DNA of 64,000 nt, taken from the NCBI GenBank assembly GCA_934169575.1, contig CAKPOA010000004.1, forward strand, positions 1-64,000, written 5' to 3'. Each line of letters starts with the position of its first letter. Positions within the stretch are counted from its first letter, which is position 1. Source of the stretch: an uncultured Clostridia bacterium (GTDB taxonomy: Bacteria; Bacillota; Clostridia; TANB77; CAG-508). The notes below the pieces were generated by a model. It did no database searches, was not told the origin of the DNA, and saw only the letters and a program-made list of their open reading frames with translations. Below, piece by piece: positions 46,195 to 57,524 of this stretch. A program made the translations under genes and the position numbers.

Positions 46195-46343
46195 TTGTAT
46201 ATAATGTTATATTATTTTTTAATACCGCGTAAGCGACCAAACGAGCAAAGTGAGTGCGATTGGAGCAATTTTCATTATATTAATTTTTCAAAACGAAAAT
46301 TGCGACTGCAAGGTATGAAAAATAATATAACACTTATATACAA
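46195..46343. repeat. Foldback (MITE-like) element with 32-bp imperfect terminal inverted repeats
   Basis: Bases 46195-46226 and 46312-46343 are near-perfect inverted copies (start TTGTATATAA, end AATACC/GGTAT). An inner inverted repeat GCAATTTTC/GAAAATTGC lies inside. The core (46227-46260) is GC-richer, with GAGCAAAGTGAGTGCGA. No ORF. It could be a miniature transposable element or a structured RNA between exporter permease and GtrII genes. Confidence 0.6.
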
Positions 46344-46382
46344 CATAATGATAATTATAATCAAGAATATAATAAGGAGGAT

Positions 46383-47843
46383 ATGTTGAAAAAGAAAATC
46401 TTATTTTTTATAATAATAATTGATTTAATTTTTTTCGGAAAATTAATTAATTTAGAATTTGCAACAGACACATATGATGTATTTAATTTTAATAATAAAC
46501 AAATATTTTGGCAATATGCTTCGGCTGGAAGATTTGTAACAGCAATAATTGGATATATAGTAAAAATTATAAATTTGAAAGAATATACAATATATTTAGG
46601 ATCATATATATTAGCAATGGTTTGTCTTATTTTGAGCCAATATAAATTATATAAAATAACCAATATGTTAGTTTTAGAGAAAAACAGAGATGATTTATAT
46701 AGCAAAATACTAGTAAACTTAGTTTCAATTATAATAATTTTAAATCCATTTTTGATAGAACTATTTTTATTTGTTGAAAAAGGAATAATGATTTTTGCAA
46801 TATTAATGTGTATTTATGCAATTGAAAAATTTATCAAATATTTAGAATATAAAGATGTTAAATATTTAATATATAGTATGATTTTTATATTTATAGGTGT
46901 ATGCTCTTATCAAGGTGTTGTTGGGATTTTTATAGCAATAAGTGCAATATGTGTATTAAAATATTCAAAAAATATAAAAGAATTTATAATAAATAATATT
47001 ATTATGTTTTTAGTTTATGGTATACCTACAGGTATAAATTATTTAATTGTAAAGTTTGGTTATTCAAATACAAGAATAGATGGAAATATACAAATTACTG
47101 GATCAATAGTTAAAATATTAAAAAATACAAAAGAAATGATGGTTTCAACATATAATATAATGCCAAAATATAGTGTTTTTTTGTTGATTCTATTTACATT
47201 TGGAATATTATGTTATAAAATAATAAAGAACAAAAAAGAAGTAAGAAAAATATTAGAATATATTTATATAATACTAATTACAATATTTATTTCAATATTA
47301 CCACAAATTTTTCAAGCAACAGAATCTATATGGTTTGTACCAAGAAGTACATATCCATTTGGAACAATATATGGTATATTAATTTTATATTTAATTTGTA
47401 ATATTGATTTAAAAAAGGTGACTAAAAAAATATTAATAATTATAATGTTAGTATTTTTATGTTTTGAATTGCAAATTTTTTGGAAAATAGAAAATGATAG
47501 ATATATATTAAATAATTATGATTATGAAATTTCTATGAAGATTGCAAATAAAGTAAAAAAATATGAAAAAGAAACCGGAAATAAGATTAGTAAAATAGAA
47601 ATATATCAAGATTTAAGTCCGAGTTACACTTATGATAATATATTTGTTACAAAAGATTTGAACATAAAAGCATATGCAACAGATTGGAGCACTAAAGGTA
47701 TATTAGAATATTATTTAAAAAGAAATTTAGAAAAATTAAAAAGTGAAGAAAATATAGAAAAATTTCAAAATAAGAATTGGAATGAATTTAATGAAGAACA
47801 AATAATTTTAAAAAATGATGTATTAATTTTATGTAGATATTAG
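46383..47843 (+). CDS. GtrII-like polytopic glucosyltransferase
   Basis: The 486 aa protein has about ten membrane helices. The N-terminal pattern FATDTYDVFNF...WQYASAGRFVTAIIGYI, the internal CSYQGVVGIFIAISA and the RSTYPFGTIYG segment fit the GtrII (PF14264-like) family that decorates surface glycans using lipid-linked sugars. The next gene encodes the matching GtrB-type enzyme. The ATG at 46383 has AAGGAGG directly upstream. Confidence 0.75.
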   Translation: MLKKKILFFIIIIDLIFFGKLINLEFATDTYDVFNFNNKQIFWQYASAGRFVTAIIGYIVKIINLKEYTIYLGSYILAMVCLILSQYKLYKITNMLVLEKNRDDLYSKILVNLVSIIIILNPFLIELFLFVEKGIMIFAILMCIYAIEKFIKYLEYKDVKYLIYSMIFIFIGVCSYQGVVGIFIAISAICVLKYSKNIKEFIINNIIMFLVYGIPTGINYLIVKFGYSNTRIDGNIQITGSIVKILKNTKEMMVSTYNIMPKYSVFLLILFTFGILCYKIIKNKKEVRKILEYIYIILITIFISILPQIFQATESIWFVPRSTYPFGTIYGILILYLICNIDLKKVTKKILIIIMLVFLCFELQIFWKIENDRYILNNYDYEISMKIANKVKKYEKETGNKISKIEIYQDLSPSYTYDNIFVTKDLNIKAYATDWSTKGILEYYLKRNLEKLKSEENIEKFQNKNWNEFNEEQIILKNDVLILCRY

Positions 47844-47852
47844 GAGGAGTGT

Positions 47853-48797
47853 ATGAAAAAAATAAGTATAATAATTCCAGCATATAATGAAGAAGAATCA
47901 CTTCCATATTTAAAAGAAAGAATGGATAAATTAATGGAAAATATGAATCACTATGAGTTTGAGATATTATTTATAAATGATGGAAGTAAAGATAATACTT
48001 TGAAATTAATAAAACAATATAGAAAACAAGACAATAGATATTGCTATGTGGATTTTTCTAGAAATTTTGGGAAAGAAATTGGAATGATAGCAGGATTGGA
48101 TTATGCAACAGGTGATTGTGTGATTTTTATTGACGCAGATCTTCAAGATCCTCCAGAGCTAATTAGAGAACTTGTGAAATATTGGGAACAAGGATATGAT
48201 GATGTATATGCTAAAAGACGTTCAAGAGAGGGTGAGACATTTTTTAAAAAATTTACATCTAAAATGTATTATCGTGTTTTGCAAAAAATGACTAATATAG
48301 AAATTCAAAAAGATACTGGTGATTTTAGATTACTTGATAGAAGATGTGTAAATGCTTTGAAAAAACTTAGAGAAACAGAGCGTAATACAAAAAGTATGTT
48401 TAGTTGGATTGGATATAAGAAAAAAGAAGTGTTATATGATAGAGATGCTAGAATTGCAGGTAAAACAAAATGGAGCTATATGAAATTAATTGATTTAGCA
48501 ATAGATGGTATTACTTCTCTTTCAACATCACCACTAAGACTTTCAACTTGGGTTGCAATTCCAACATTTATGGTTTTAATAATATATACAATATATGTTA
48601 TTGCAAAATGTATAATCACAAATACTTTTGTACAAGCATTTCAAGCAATTATTTTACTTATTTTATTTTTCTCCGGAATACAAATACTTTTATTTGGAAT
48701 TGTTGGAGAATACTTAGGCAGAATATTTACAGAAACCAAAAATAGACCATTATATTTTGTAAATGAATATAATGGCGAAAAAGAAATGAATAATTAA
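47853..48797 (+). CDS. GtrB-like bactoprenol-phosphate glycosyltransferase
   Basis: The 314 aa protein has a GT2 domain (ISIIIPAYNEEESLPYLKERM, ILFINDGSKDNTL, VDFSRNFGKEIGMIAGLDYATGDCVIFIDADLQDPPELI) and two C-terminal membrane helices, typical of GtrB/DPM1-like enzymes that load a sugar on undecaprenyl phosphate. It supplies the GtrII-like transferase upstream. No GtrA flippase gene follows. Confidence 0.92.
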   Translation: MKKISIIIPAYNEEESLPYLKERMDKLMENMNHYEFEILFINDGSKDNTLKLIKQYRKQDNRYCYVDFSRNFGKEIGMIAGLDYATGDCVIFIDADLQDPPELIRELVKYWEQGYDDVYAKRRSREGETFFKKFTSKMYYRVLQKMTNIEIQKDTGDFRLLDRRCVNALKKLRETERNTKSMFSWIGYKKKEVLYDRDARIAGKTKWSYMKLIDLAIDGITSLSTSPLRLSTWVAIPTFMVLIIYTIYVIAKCIITNTFVQAFQAIILLILFFSGIQILLFGIVGEYLGRIFTETKNRPLYFVNEYNGEKEMNN

Positions 48798-48800
48798 ATA

Positions 48801-48830
48801 GGTGAATGGATATTAAATCCACTCACCATA
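48801..48830. terminator. Terminator between gtrB-like gene and P-type ATPase gene
   Basis: GGTGAATGGAT pairs with ATCCACTCACC (one mismatch). It overlaps the last codons of the minus-strand ATPase gene. Confidence 0.6.
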
Positions 48831-51428
48831 TTTTTTAATATAAATCTTTTTAGCAAATAATGCTACGATGCAGTAAAGTATTGGAACAATAAGTATTACG
48901 GCCATATATGGAAGCGGAATTGGGACAAGCCCTATTATTTTTCCAAGCCATGTAAATGGAACTAAAATACCTATAATTGCAAGTGAAATTGATGATATAT
49001 AAACTGCTTTATGTGCATTACTTTGTATAAATGGAAATTTTGCTGTTCTTATAATATGCATACCAAGTAAGTTTGAAACTATACTATAAGAAAACCAAAT
49101 TGTTTGGAAAGTTGCAACATCTCTTAAATTAAATATAAACCAAAGACTAGCAAAAACAATTAAATCAAATATAGAACTCAAAGGTCCCATAAATAACATG
49201 AAATCTTTTAAACTAGTTATATTAATTTTCCTAGGCTTTTGCAAATATTCTTTATCAACATTATCAAAAGGTAATGTTAATTGACCAAAATCATAAAGTA
49301 ATCCTTCAACAAGTAATTGAATGGGTGTCTCTGGTAAAAATGGAAGTGCAACACTTGCAATAATAACAGACATAACCTCTCCAAAATTAAAACTTGTTGA
49401 CATTTTAATATATTTCATAAGATTTCCAAATGTTTTTCTGCCTTCAGTAACACCATCTAATAATACATGTAAATCTTTTTCAAGTAAAATTATATCTGCA
49501 GATTCTTTTGCTATATCAACAGCTGTATCAACAGAAATTCCTACATCTGAATTTATAAGTGATGGAGCATCATTTATACCATCTCCCATATATCCAACAA
49601 CATTTCCAGCATCTTTTAAAAGTCTTACAATTCTTGCCTTTTCAATAGGTGAAAGTTTTACAAATATATTTATTTTTTTAAGTAATCTTGTGACTGCTAT
49701 ATCAGATAATTTTTCTATTTCACTTCCAGAAATAATTTTATTTGTATTAATTCCTACTTTTTTACAAATACATTTTGTGACTTCTAAATTATCACCAGTT
49801 AAAACAATTACACGAATTCCTGCTTTATTAAGTGCTGCTATAGATGATTTCGCACTTTCTTTTGGTGGATCTAAAAATCCTATAAATCCTAAAAGGACCA
49901 TATTTTTTTCAGAACTAACATCAAAATCTTTTTCATCTAATTCAGTATTTTTTTGAGCAACTGCAATAACTCTAAGCCCATCTTTATTAAGATTTTTAGC
50001 TATTTTTTTAATATTATCTTTAATTTGTTTAGAAATAGGAGAAACATTTCCTTTATAATCTACAAATGAACATATATTAAGCATTTCCTCAACTGCACCT
50101 TTTGTAATTAATTGATTTTTGGCACCATCTGAAACAATAACAGATAAACGTCTACGCGAAAAATCAAAAGGTATTTCATCAATAAGTTTGTATTTATTTG
50201 TAAAATCAGACATTCCATTTTCAAGACCTCTTGAAATTACTGCTTCATCAATATTTCCTTTAAGACCTGTTTGAAAATAAGAATTTAAAAAAGCATGTTT
50301 TAAAACTCTTAAATCTTCATCACCATTAATATCAAGATATTTTTCTAAAACAATTTTATCTTCTGTTAATGTTCCAGTTTTATCTGTACATAAAATATTC
50401 ATTGCACCAAAACTTTGAATAGAATCAAGTTTCTTTATAATTGTTTTCTTCTTTGACATTCTTACAGCACCTTTTGAAAGACAAGATGACAAAATAACAG
50501 GTAATAATAAAGGTGTTATACAAATTGCAATTGCAACAGCAAAAGTAAAAGCAGTTACAATATTATGTTTTGACATATTAAGTAAAAATACAATAGGTAC
50601 TAATATAAGCATAAAACGTATTAATAATTTACTAATATTTTGAATTCCTTTTTGAAACGAAGATTGCGGTTTATCCTTTGAAATAGTGTGTGCAACTTTA
50701 CCAAAATAAGTGTTATCAGCTGTTTTTATAACAACACCTTTTGCAGAACCACTAATAACATTTGTCCCCATAAAACAGATATTGTCTAAATCTGAAATAT
50801 TATCTAATTCATCTTTCTGTAATTCTGTATTTACAATTTTTTTTACTGCATCAGACTCACCAGTAAGTGAAGATTGACCAATATATAAATCTTTTGCTTC
50901 AATTACTCTTAAGTCTGCTGGAACTAAACTTCCTGCAGATAATATGACAATATCTTCTAAAGTAACTTGATTAATAGGAATTTTTACTTCTTTACCATTT
51001 CTTAGAACAGTAGCTGTTGTTTCGACTAATTGTTTTAATTTTTCTGCAGCTTTATTTGAATTATATTCTTCAAAAAATTCAAGCAAAGTACTTGCAGTAA
51101 CTAATATAAGTATAACTATTATATTAGCATAACTTGGTGTTGAAGCAAGATATACATCTGTATAAAATAATACTATTACTATACATAGAAGTATACAGTT
51201 AAATGGACTAAACAAACTTTCTAATAAATAATTATACCACCTTTTTGGTTTATTTTGAGATATTTTGTTTAAACCATATTTTTGGATTTTTTCATCTGCT
51301 TCTGATTGTGTAAGTCCAGTTTCTTTGATATTATACTTTTGCATAAAATCTTCTTTGCTTAACAAGCATTCATGTCCATACATTTTTTGAATATCTACTT
51401 CTTCTTTTGAATTACTTTGATTTTTCAA
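48813..51428 (-). CDS. mgtA: Mg-type P-ATPase (MgtA/MgtB-like, P3B)
   Basis: The 871 aa protein has the N-terminal cation-ATPase domain, actuator motif SLTGESDAVKK, the phosphorylation motif DKTGTLTEDKIVLEKYLD (whose downstream sequence is typical of Mg-importing P3B ATPases) and hinge GDGINDAPSL. About ten membrane helices are present. It probably imports magnesium. The start is TTG at 51428 behind AGAAGG. No M-box-like riboswitch is seen in the 164 bases upstream. Confidence 0.88.
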   Translation of the reverse strand: MKNQSNSKEEVDIQKMYGHECLLSKEDFMQKYNIKETGLTQSEADEKIQKYGLNKISQNKPKRWYNYLLESLFSPFNCILLCIVIVLFYTDVYLASTPSYANIIVILILVTASTLLEFFEEYNSNKAAEKLKQLVETTATVLRNGKEVKIPINQVTLEDIVILSAGSLVPADLRVIEAKDLYIGQSSLTGESDAVKKIVNTELQKDELDNISDLDNICFMGTNVISGSAKGVVIKTADNTYFGKVAHTISKDKPQSSFQKGIQNISKLLIRFMLILVPIVFLLNMSKHNIVTAFTFAVAIAICITPLLLPVILSSCLSKGAVRMSKKKTIIKKLDSIQSFGAMNILCTDKTGTLTEDKIVLEKYLDINGDEDLRVLKHAFLNSYFQTGLKGNIDEAVISRGLENGMSDFTNKYKLIDEIPFDFSRRRLSVIVSDGAKNQLITKGAVEEMLNICSFVDYKGNVSPISKQIKDNIKKIAKNLNKDGLRVIAVAQKNTELDEKDFDVSSEKNMVLLGFIGFLDPPKESAKSSIAALNKAGIRVIVLTGDNLEVTKCICKKVGINTNKIISGSEIEKLSDIAVTRLLKKINIFVKLSPIEKARIVRLLKDAGNVVGYMGDGINDAPSLINSDVGISVDTAVDIAKESADIILLEKDLHVLLDGVTEGRKTFGNLMKYIKMSTSFNFGEVMSVIIASVALPFLPETPIQLLVEGLLYDFGQLTLPFDNVDKEYLQKPRKINITSLKDFMLFMGPLSSIFDLIVFASLWFIFNLRDVATFQTIWFSYSIVSNLLGMHIIRTAKFPFIQSNAHKAVYISSISLAIIGILVPFTWLGKIIGLVPIPLPYMAVILIVPILYCIVALFAKKIYIKKYGEWI

Positions 51429-51592
51429 TTGTATTACCTTCTTTCTTAAAATTTATAATATTATTATATCACTAATTTGCAAAAATGAAACATAAAAATA
51501 ATTTTTTTTTAATAAAAGTGGAAAATTTATATAAATATGTGATATAATAACTAAAAACGAATTAAATAGCAAAACAGAAAGGAGCAAGCAAT

Positions 51593-52993
51593 ATGGAATA
51601 TGTAAATCAAAAGCTAGAAGAATTCAATAATTATGTGAAATTTAGAAAAGTTGCAATAATAGGAATGGGAGTGAGTAATATACCATTATTAGATTATTTC
51701 TATGAAAAAAAATCTAAAGTAATGGTATTTGACAATAGAGAAATATCTGAAATGCCAAAAGATATTATGGATAAAATTACAGAATATTCAATGGAATTTT
51801 CACTTGGGAAAAATTATTTATCAAAATTAAATAATTTTGATTTGATTATAAGATCACCAAGTTGTATGCCAACTATACCAGAAATAGAAAAAGAAGCTAC
51901 AAGAGGTGCAATTGTAACAACTGAAGTAGAATTACTTATGAAAATGTGTCCATGTAAAATAATAGGAATAACTGGGAGTGATGGAAAAACAACAACAACA
52001 ACATTAATATCTGAAATAATAAAAGCAGGTGGATATGAATGTTATGTTGGTGGAAATATTGGAACACCATTATTTACAAAATTGAAAGATATAATGCCAG
52101 ATGATGTTGTTGTATTAGAACTTAGTAGTTTTCAATTAATGGGAATGGAAATAAGCCCAGATATAGCAGTTATTACAAATATAAGTCCAAATCACTTAAA
52201 TATTCATAAAGATTATGAAGAATATATAGAGGCAAAGAAAAATATTTTTAAATATCAAAATAAAGATGGAATATTAGTTACAAATTTTGATAATGAAATA
52301 ACTAAAAATGCAAGTATGCAAGCAAAAGGAAAAGTTATATATTTTAGTAGTAAAATAAAATTGGATAATGGATATATAGTAGATGGAAATACTATTAAAC
52401 AATGTGAAGATAAACTTAGAAAACATTTATTAAGTAGTAAAGATATAATTATAAGAGGAACTCATAATTATGAAAATATATGTGCAGCACTTGCAGCTAC
52501 AGAAACTTTAGTTGATAAAGATATTGCAATTGAAACTTGCAAAAATTTTAAAGGAGTAGCACATAGAATTGAATTTGTAAAAGAAATAAATAGGGTAAAA
52601 TGGTATAATGATTCTGCAAGTTCAACTCCAACAAGAACAATTTCAGGAATAAATTCATTTCATGAAGATATAGTTTTGATTGCTGGAGGTTCTGATAAAA
52701 ACTTAGATTATACACCTTTAGCCAAACCAATTATTGATAATGTTAAAGTATTAATTTTAATGGGGGAAACATCAGAAAAAATATTTAATTGTGTAAAAAA
52801 TGAAGAAGAAAAATCAAAAAAACAAATAAAAATATTTACATGTAGTAGTTTAAATCAAGCAGTAATACTTGCAAAAAGAAATTCTAAACCAGGGCAAGTT
52901 GTACTATTTTCACCTGCAAGTGCAAGTTTTGATATGTTTAAAAACATGTATGACAGAGGAAATCAATTTAAAGCTATAGTTCAAAAAATGTAA
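51593..52993 (+). CDS. murD: UDP-N-acetylmuramoylalanine-D-glutamate ligase
   Basis: MurD adds D-Glu to UDP-MurNAc-L-Ala in the cytoplasm. The 466 aa protein has [20 protein letters not shown]-binding [49 protein letters not shown] and [16 protein letters not shown] with [13 protein letters not shown]. Length is normal. A TATAAT (51543-51548) lies upstream and AAAGGAG precedes the ATG. metG follows after 19 bases. Confidence 0.94.
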   Translation: MEYVNQKLEEFNNYVKFRKVAIIGMGVSNIPLLDYFYEKKSKVMVFDNREISEMPKDIMDKITEYSMEFSLGKNYLSKLNNFDLIIRSPSCMPTIPEIEKEATRGAIVTTEVELLMKMCPCKIIGITGSDGKTTTTTLISEIIKAGGYECYVGGNIGTPLFTKLKDIMPDDVVVLELSSFQLMGMEISPDIAVITNISPNHLNIHKDYEEYIEAKKNIFKYQNKDGILVTNFDNEITKNASMQAKGKVIYFSSKIKLDNGYIVDGNTIKQCEDKLRKHLLSSKDIIIRGTHNYENICAALAATETLVDKDIAIETCKNFKGVAHRIEFVKEINRVKWYNDSASSTPTRTISGINSFHEDIVLIAGGSDKNLDYTPLAKPIIDNVKVLILMGETSEKIFNCVKNEEEKSKKQIKIFTCSSLNQAVILAKRNSKPGQVVLFSPASASFDMFKNMYDRGNQFKAIVQKM

Positions 52994-53012
52994 TTTGGAA
53001 AGGATGATAAAA

Positions 53013-54596
53013 ATGGAAAAGAAATTTTATATAACAACACCAATATATTATCCAAGTGGAAAATATCATATTGGTACAGCATATACAGAAGTATTAGTAG
53101 ATACTTTAAAAAAATATAAAAAATTAAGAGGCTATGATACTTATATGCTTACAGGTACAGATGAGCATGGACAAAAAATACAAGAAGTTGCAGAAAAAAA
53201 TGGAGAAAGTCCAAAAAAATATGTAGATAAAATGGCAAAAATGGCAAAAGAATTGTGGGCAAAAATGGATATACAATATGATGATTTTATTCAAACAACA
53301 GAACCTAGACACGAAAAAATTGTACAAAAAATATTTGATAAATTTATGGATCAAGGTGATATTTATAAAGGAGAATATGAAGGATGGTATTGTGTACCTT
53401 GCGAAACTTTTTTTACAGAAACACAATTAGTTAATGGGAAATGTCCAGATTGTGGTAGAGATGTTAGATTAATGAAAGAAGAAGCATATTTCTTTAATAT
53501 GAAAAAATATGCTGATAAATTATTAAAATATTATGATGAACACCCAGATTTTATAAAACCAAATTATAGAAAAACAGAAATGATAAATAATTTTATAAAA
53601 CCTGGATTAGAAGATTTATGTGTTACAAGAACAACTTTTGATTGGGGAATAAAAGTATTAAAAGATCCAAAACATGTTATATATGTATGGTTAGATGCTT
53701 TAACAAATTATATAACTGCATTAGGATATTTATCTGATGATGATACTTTATTTAAAAAATATTGGCCAGCAGATTTGCATGTTGTTGGGAAAGATATTGC
53801 GAGATTTCATTTGATTTATTGGCCTATATTTCTAATGGCACTTGATTTGCCTTTGCCAAAACAGATTCTTGTTCACAATTGGATTATGATGAAAGATGGT
53901 AAAATGTCAAAATCAAAAGGTAATGTTATTTATCCAGAAATGTTAATAGATAGATATGGTCTAGATGCAACTAGATATTATTTGTTAAGGGAAATGCCAG
54001 TATCTTCTGATGGATTATTCACACCAGAGGAATTTGTGCAAAGATTTAATATTGATTTATGTAATGATTTAGGTAATTTATTAAATAGAACTGTAGCAAT
54101 GTGTAATAAATATTTTGATGGAATTGTACCACAATATAATGGAATTCAAAATGAAGTTGATGAGGAATTTGAAAAATTTGCATTTGATGTAACTGAAAAA
54201 TATGAAAAATATATTGATGAATTTGAAATTGCAAATACATTGCAAGAAATTTGGAATTTAATATCAAGAACAAATAAATATATTGATGAAACTTCACCTT
54301 GGAGTTTAGCAAAACAAGAAGATGAAAAATCAAAAGAAAAATTAAAAAGTGTAATTTATCATTTAATCGAAAATTTAAGGAGAATTGCAATCTTATTATA
54401 TCCATTTATGGAAGAAACTTCTATAAAGATATTTAATCAAATTGGAATTGATAGTAAAGAGTTAAAATCTTGGGAGAGCCTAGAAAAATATGATGGAATA
54501 AAAAACTCTAAAGTAATAGAAAAAGGTGAACCTTTATTTTTAAGACTTAATCCAGAAGAAGAAATAGAATTTATAAAATCAAAAATGAATCCATAA
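53013..54596 (+). CDS. metG: Methionyl-tRNA synthetase
   Basis: This class I synthetase charges tRNA-Met. The 527 aa protein has [10 protein letters not shown] (HIGH), a four-cysteine zinc knuckle (CVPC...CPDC), WLDALTNYI and KMSKSKG (KMSKS). It lacks the C-terminal EMAP-like tRNA-binding domain present in many Firmicutes MetRS (about 650 aa), so it is the short form. The ATG at 53013 follows GGAAAGGATG. Confidence 0.95.
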   Translation: MEKKFYITTPIYYPSGKYHIGTAYTEVLVDTLKKYKKLRGYDTYMLTGTDEHGQKIQEVAEKNGESPKKYVDKMAKMAKELWAKMDIQYDDFIQTTEPRHEKIVQKIFDKFMDQGDIYKGEYEGWYCVPCETFFTETQLVNGKCPDCGRDVRLMKEEAYFFNMKKYADKLLKYYDEHPDFIKPNYRKTEMINNFIKPGLEDLCVTRTTFDWGIKVLKDPKHVIYVWLDALTNYITALGYLSDDDTLFKKYWPADLHVVGKDIARFHLIYWPIFLMALDLPLPKQILVHNWIMMKDGKMSKSKGNVIYPEMLIDRYGLDATRYYLLREMPVSSDGLFTPEEFVQRFNIDLCNDLGNLLNRTVAMCNKYFDGIVPQYNGIQNEVDEEFEKFAFDVTEKYEKYIDEFEIANTLQEIWNLISRTNKYIDETSPWSLAKQEDEKSKEKLKSVIYHLIENLRRIAILLYPFMEETSIKIFNQIGIDSKELKSWESLEKYDGIKNSKVIEKGEPLFLRLNPEEEIEFIKSKMNP

Positions 54597-54673
54597 GGTA
54601 TTTACAAATAGGGAAAAATTATGTATAATAGATATATTATAGTGTGGAAAATTTCACAAAGAAAGGAGAAAAA

Positions 54674-56182
54674 ATGGCAACAATATTAAAAGATATTTCA
54701 AGAACATTTAATGAGTATTTATTACTACCAAATTTAACAGATGAAAGGTGTATACCATCAAATGTATCATTAAAAACACCCCTTGTAAAATTTAAAAAAG
54801 GAGAGAAACCAAAATATTATGCAAATGTACCAATGGTATCTGCAATAATGCAATCAGTATCTGGTGAAGAAATGGGAATTGCACTTGCAAGAGAAGGAGG
54901 AGTAGCATTTATTTATGGTTCACAATCAATAGAATCACAAGCAAAAATGGTAGCTCATGTAAAAAAACATAAAGCAGGATTTGTAATAAGTGATTCAAAT
55001 GTAAAACCAGATGCAACATTAAGAGATGTTTTAAAATTAATAGAGGAAACTGGACATTCTACTGTAATGGTTACAGAAGATGGAAAAGCAAATGGTAGAT
55101 TTTTAGGATTAGTTACAGATAAAGATTATAGATTATCAAGAGATAATCTAGATGAGAAAATAGAAAAATATATGACTACAAAAGACCAAGTTATAAGTGC
55201 TGAAGAAGGAATAACATTAAAAGAAGCTAATGATATAATTTGGCAAAATAAAAAAGATTGTTTACCTGTTTTAAGAAATGATGGAACATTAAAATATCTT
55301 GTATTTAGAAAAGACTATGAAGATAGTAAAAATAATCCAAACTCTTTACTTGATGAAAATAAAAGATATATAGTAGGTGCTGGAATTAATACAAGAGATC
55401 ATGAACAAAGAATACCAGCTTTAGTAGAAGCAGGAGTAGATTTAATTTGTATGGATTCTTCAGATGGATATTCTGTATGGCAAAAAAATACAATTGATTT
55501 TGTAAGAGAAAAATATGGTGACAGTGTTAAAATAGGTGCAGGTAATGTTGTTGATAGAGAAGGATTTATGTATTTAGCAGAAGCAGGTGCAGATTTTATA
55601 AAAGTTGGAGTTGGTGGAGGCTCTATATGTATTACTAGAGAAACTAAAGGAATTGGTCGTGGACAAGCAAGTGCTTTAATTGATGTAATTGCAGCACGTG
55701 ATGAATATTTTGAAAAAACAGGTGTATATATTCCTGTATGTTCAGATGGTGGAATTGTACATGATCATCATATAACTATTGCTTTAGCTCTAGGTGCAGA
55801 TTTTGTAATGATGGGAAGATATTTCGCGAGATTTGACGAAAGTCCTACAAGAGTTGTTAAAATGGGAAATGGTTATGTGAAAGAATATTGGGGCGAAGGT
55901 TCTAATAGAGCAAGAAATTGGCAAAGATATGATATGGGCGGAGATAAAAAACTTTCTTTTGAAGAAGGTGTTGATTCATATATTCCATATGCAGGAAGTT
56001 TAAAAGATAATTTAGCAATGACTTGTATGAAAATTAAATCTACAATGTGTAATTGTGGTGCTATTTCTATCAAAGAATTACATGAAAAAGCAAGACTTAC
56101 TCTTGTTTCTGATGTAAGTATTCAAGAAGGAAGTGCACATGATGTTATATTAAAAGAAATAGATAGAGAATTTAGAGCATAA
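54674..56182 (+). CDS. guaB: IMP dehydrogenase
   Basis: It oxidises IMP to XMP, the committed step to GMP. The 502 aa protein has two CBS domains inside the barrel (about 100-225), the NAD/IMP sites [10 protein letters not shown] and [11 protein letters not shown], catalytic Cys in [19 protein letters not shown] and the flap with the [13 protein letters not shown] stretch. The [10 protein letters not shown] and GEGSNRA motifs resemble the protozoan-like (Tritrichomonas-type) branch of IMPDH, not the usual bacterial GPGSICTTR. The ATG follows AAAGGAG. Confidence 0.93.
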   Translation: MATILKDISRTFNEYLLLPNLTDERCIPSNVSLKTPLVKFKKGEKPKYYANVPMVSAIMQSVSGEEMGIALAREGGVAFIYGSQSIESQAKMVAHVKKHKAGFVISDSNVKPDATLRDVLKLIEETGHSTVMVTEDGKANGRFLGLVTDKDYRLSRDNLDEKIEKYMTTKDQVISAEEGITLKEANDIIWQNKKDCLPVLRNDGTLKYLVFRKDYEDSKNNPNSLLDENKRYIVGAGINTRDHEQRIPALVEAGVDLICMDSSDGYSVWQKNTIDFVREKYGDSVKIGAGNVVDREGFMYLAEAGADFIKVGVGGGSICITRETKGIGRGQASALIDVIAARDEYFEKTGVYIPVCSDGGIVHDHHITIALALGADFVMMGRYFARFDESPTRVVKMGNGYVKEYWGEGSNRARNWQRYDMGGDKKLSFEEGVDSYIPYAGSLKDNLAMTCMKIKSTMCNCGAISIKELHEKARLTLVSDVSIQEGSAHDVILKEIDREFRA

Positions 56183-56195
56183 AGGGGGATTTTAC

Positions 56196-57410
56196 ATGAA
56201 AAATGTATTAGATGTATTAGAGGAAAGAAATTATATTGAGCAAATGACTCATCCAGATGAAATGAAAAAATTATTTTCAAAAGAATCTGTACCATTTTAT
56301 ATAGGTATAGATCCAACAGCTGATAGTTTACATGTTGGACATTTTGTTTCATTAATGGTTGCAGGACATATGCAAAGATGTGGACATAAACCTATTATAT
56401 TAGTTGGTGGTGGAACAGCAATAATTGGTGATCCTTCTGGTAAAACAGATATGAGAAAAATGCTTTCAAAAGAGGCTTTAGAACATAATGTAGAATGTAT
56501 AAAAAAACAAGCAGCTAGATTTGTTAGTTTTGAAGGTGAAAATGCAGCAATTATTGTTAATAATGCTGATTGGTTATGTGATTTAAAATATATTGAATTT
56601 ATGAGAGAAATTGGAAGTAAATTTACAATAAGTAAAATGCTTTCTGCAGAATGTTATAAAAATAGATTAGAAGCAGGTTTAACTTTTTTTGAAATGGGTT
56701 ATATGCTTATGCAATCATATGATTTCTTATATTTATATAATAAATATGGATGTAAACTTCAAATGGGTGGAAATGATCAATGGTCTAATATCATTGGTGG
56801 TGTTGAACTTATAAGAAAAATTGGAAAAGAAGATTCTTATGGTATGACATTTAAACTTCTTACTACAAAAGAAGGTAAAAAAATGGGAAAAACTGAAAAA
56901 GGAGCTTTATGGCTTGATCCTGAAAAAACATCTCCTTATGAATTTTACCAATATTGGAGAAATATAGAAGATGAAAGTGTAAAAATAGCTTTAAATATGC
57001 TTACATTTTTACCAATTGAAGAAATTGAAAAATTAACAGCTTTTAAAGATGAAAGAATTAATGAGGCTAAAAAAGTATTGGCTTTTGAAGTTACAAAATT
57101 AATTCATGGTGAAGATGAAGCTATAAAAGCTCAAGAAGCTACTCAAGCTTTATTTGAAGGACAAGGCTCTATAGAAAATATGCCTTCTGTTAAACTTGAA
57201 AATCCAAATTGTCAATTAACTGATGCTATTGTTCTTGCTGGTATTACATCTTCAAAAGGACAGGCTAAAACATTAATTTCTCAAAATGCTATATTTTTAA
57301 ATGATGAGAAAATTACAGATATATCATATACTCTTTCTGAAAAAGATTTTTTTGATGGATATGCTATATTGAAAAAAGGTAAAAAAGTATTTTATAAATT
57401 AGAGAAATAA
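56196..57410 (+). CDS. tyrS: Tyrosyl-tRNA synthetase
   Basis: A class I synthetase of 404 aa with IGIDPTADSLHVGHFVSLM (HIGH), GGTAIIGDPSGKTDMR, QMGGNDQWSNI, KMGKTEKGALWLD (KMSKS-like) and a C-terminal S4-like domain (DAIVLAGITSSKGQAKTLISQNAI). GGGGG precedes the ATG, 13 bases after guaB. No T-box is possible in this spacing. Confidence 0.95.
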   Translation: MKNVLDVLEERNYIEQMTHPDEMKKLFSKESVPFYIGIDPTADSLHVGHFVSLMVAGHMQRCGHKPIILVGGGTAIIGDPSGKTDMRKMLSKEALEHNVECIKKQAARFVSFEGENAAIIVNNADWLCDLKYIEFMREIGSKFTISKMLSAECYKNRLEAGLTFFEMGYMLMQSYDFLYLYNKYGCKLQMGGNDQWSNIIGGVELIRKIGKEDSYGMTFKLLTTKEGKKMGKTEKGALWLDPEKTSPYEFYQYWRNIEDESVKIALNMLTFLPIEEIEKLTAFKDERINEAKKVLAFEVTKLIHGEDEAIKAQEATQALFEGQGSIENMPSVKLENPNCQLTDAIVLAGITSSKGQAKTLISQNAIFLNDEKITDISYTLSEKDFFDGYAILKKGKKVFYKLEK

Positions 57411-57436
57411 AGAGCAATTTTTGCTCTTTATTTTTT
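57408..57436 (+). terminator. Terminator of the murD-tyrS group
   Basis: TAAAGAGCAA pairs with TTGCTCTTTA and is followed by a run of Ts. Confidence 0.85.
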
Positions 57437-57524
57437 ATAAGTCAGACTTAAAGTGATTTAAATCTAAATATGTGTATAGATTATACTTTGCAGTTGCAAT
57501 TTCAATTTAATTAATTTAAGATAT

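Noticed and set aside
46221..46260. ACCGCG as part of a T-box riboswitch
   Set aside because: No GGTGG element, specifier stem or synthetase/amino-acid gene follows; the bases belong to the foldback element.
51429..51592. M-box magnesium riboswitch before the Mg-type ATPase
   Set aside because: Only 164 bases of simple AT-rich DNA separate it from murD and no conserved M-box motif is recognisable.
53124..53426. Antisense ORFs inside metG, typA, mutS2 and similar genes
   Set aside because: They are shadows of long conserved coding regions, rich in Leu/Phe/Ile because of the AT-rich complement, and lack ribosome sites.
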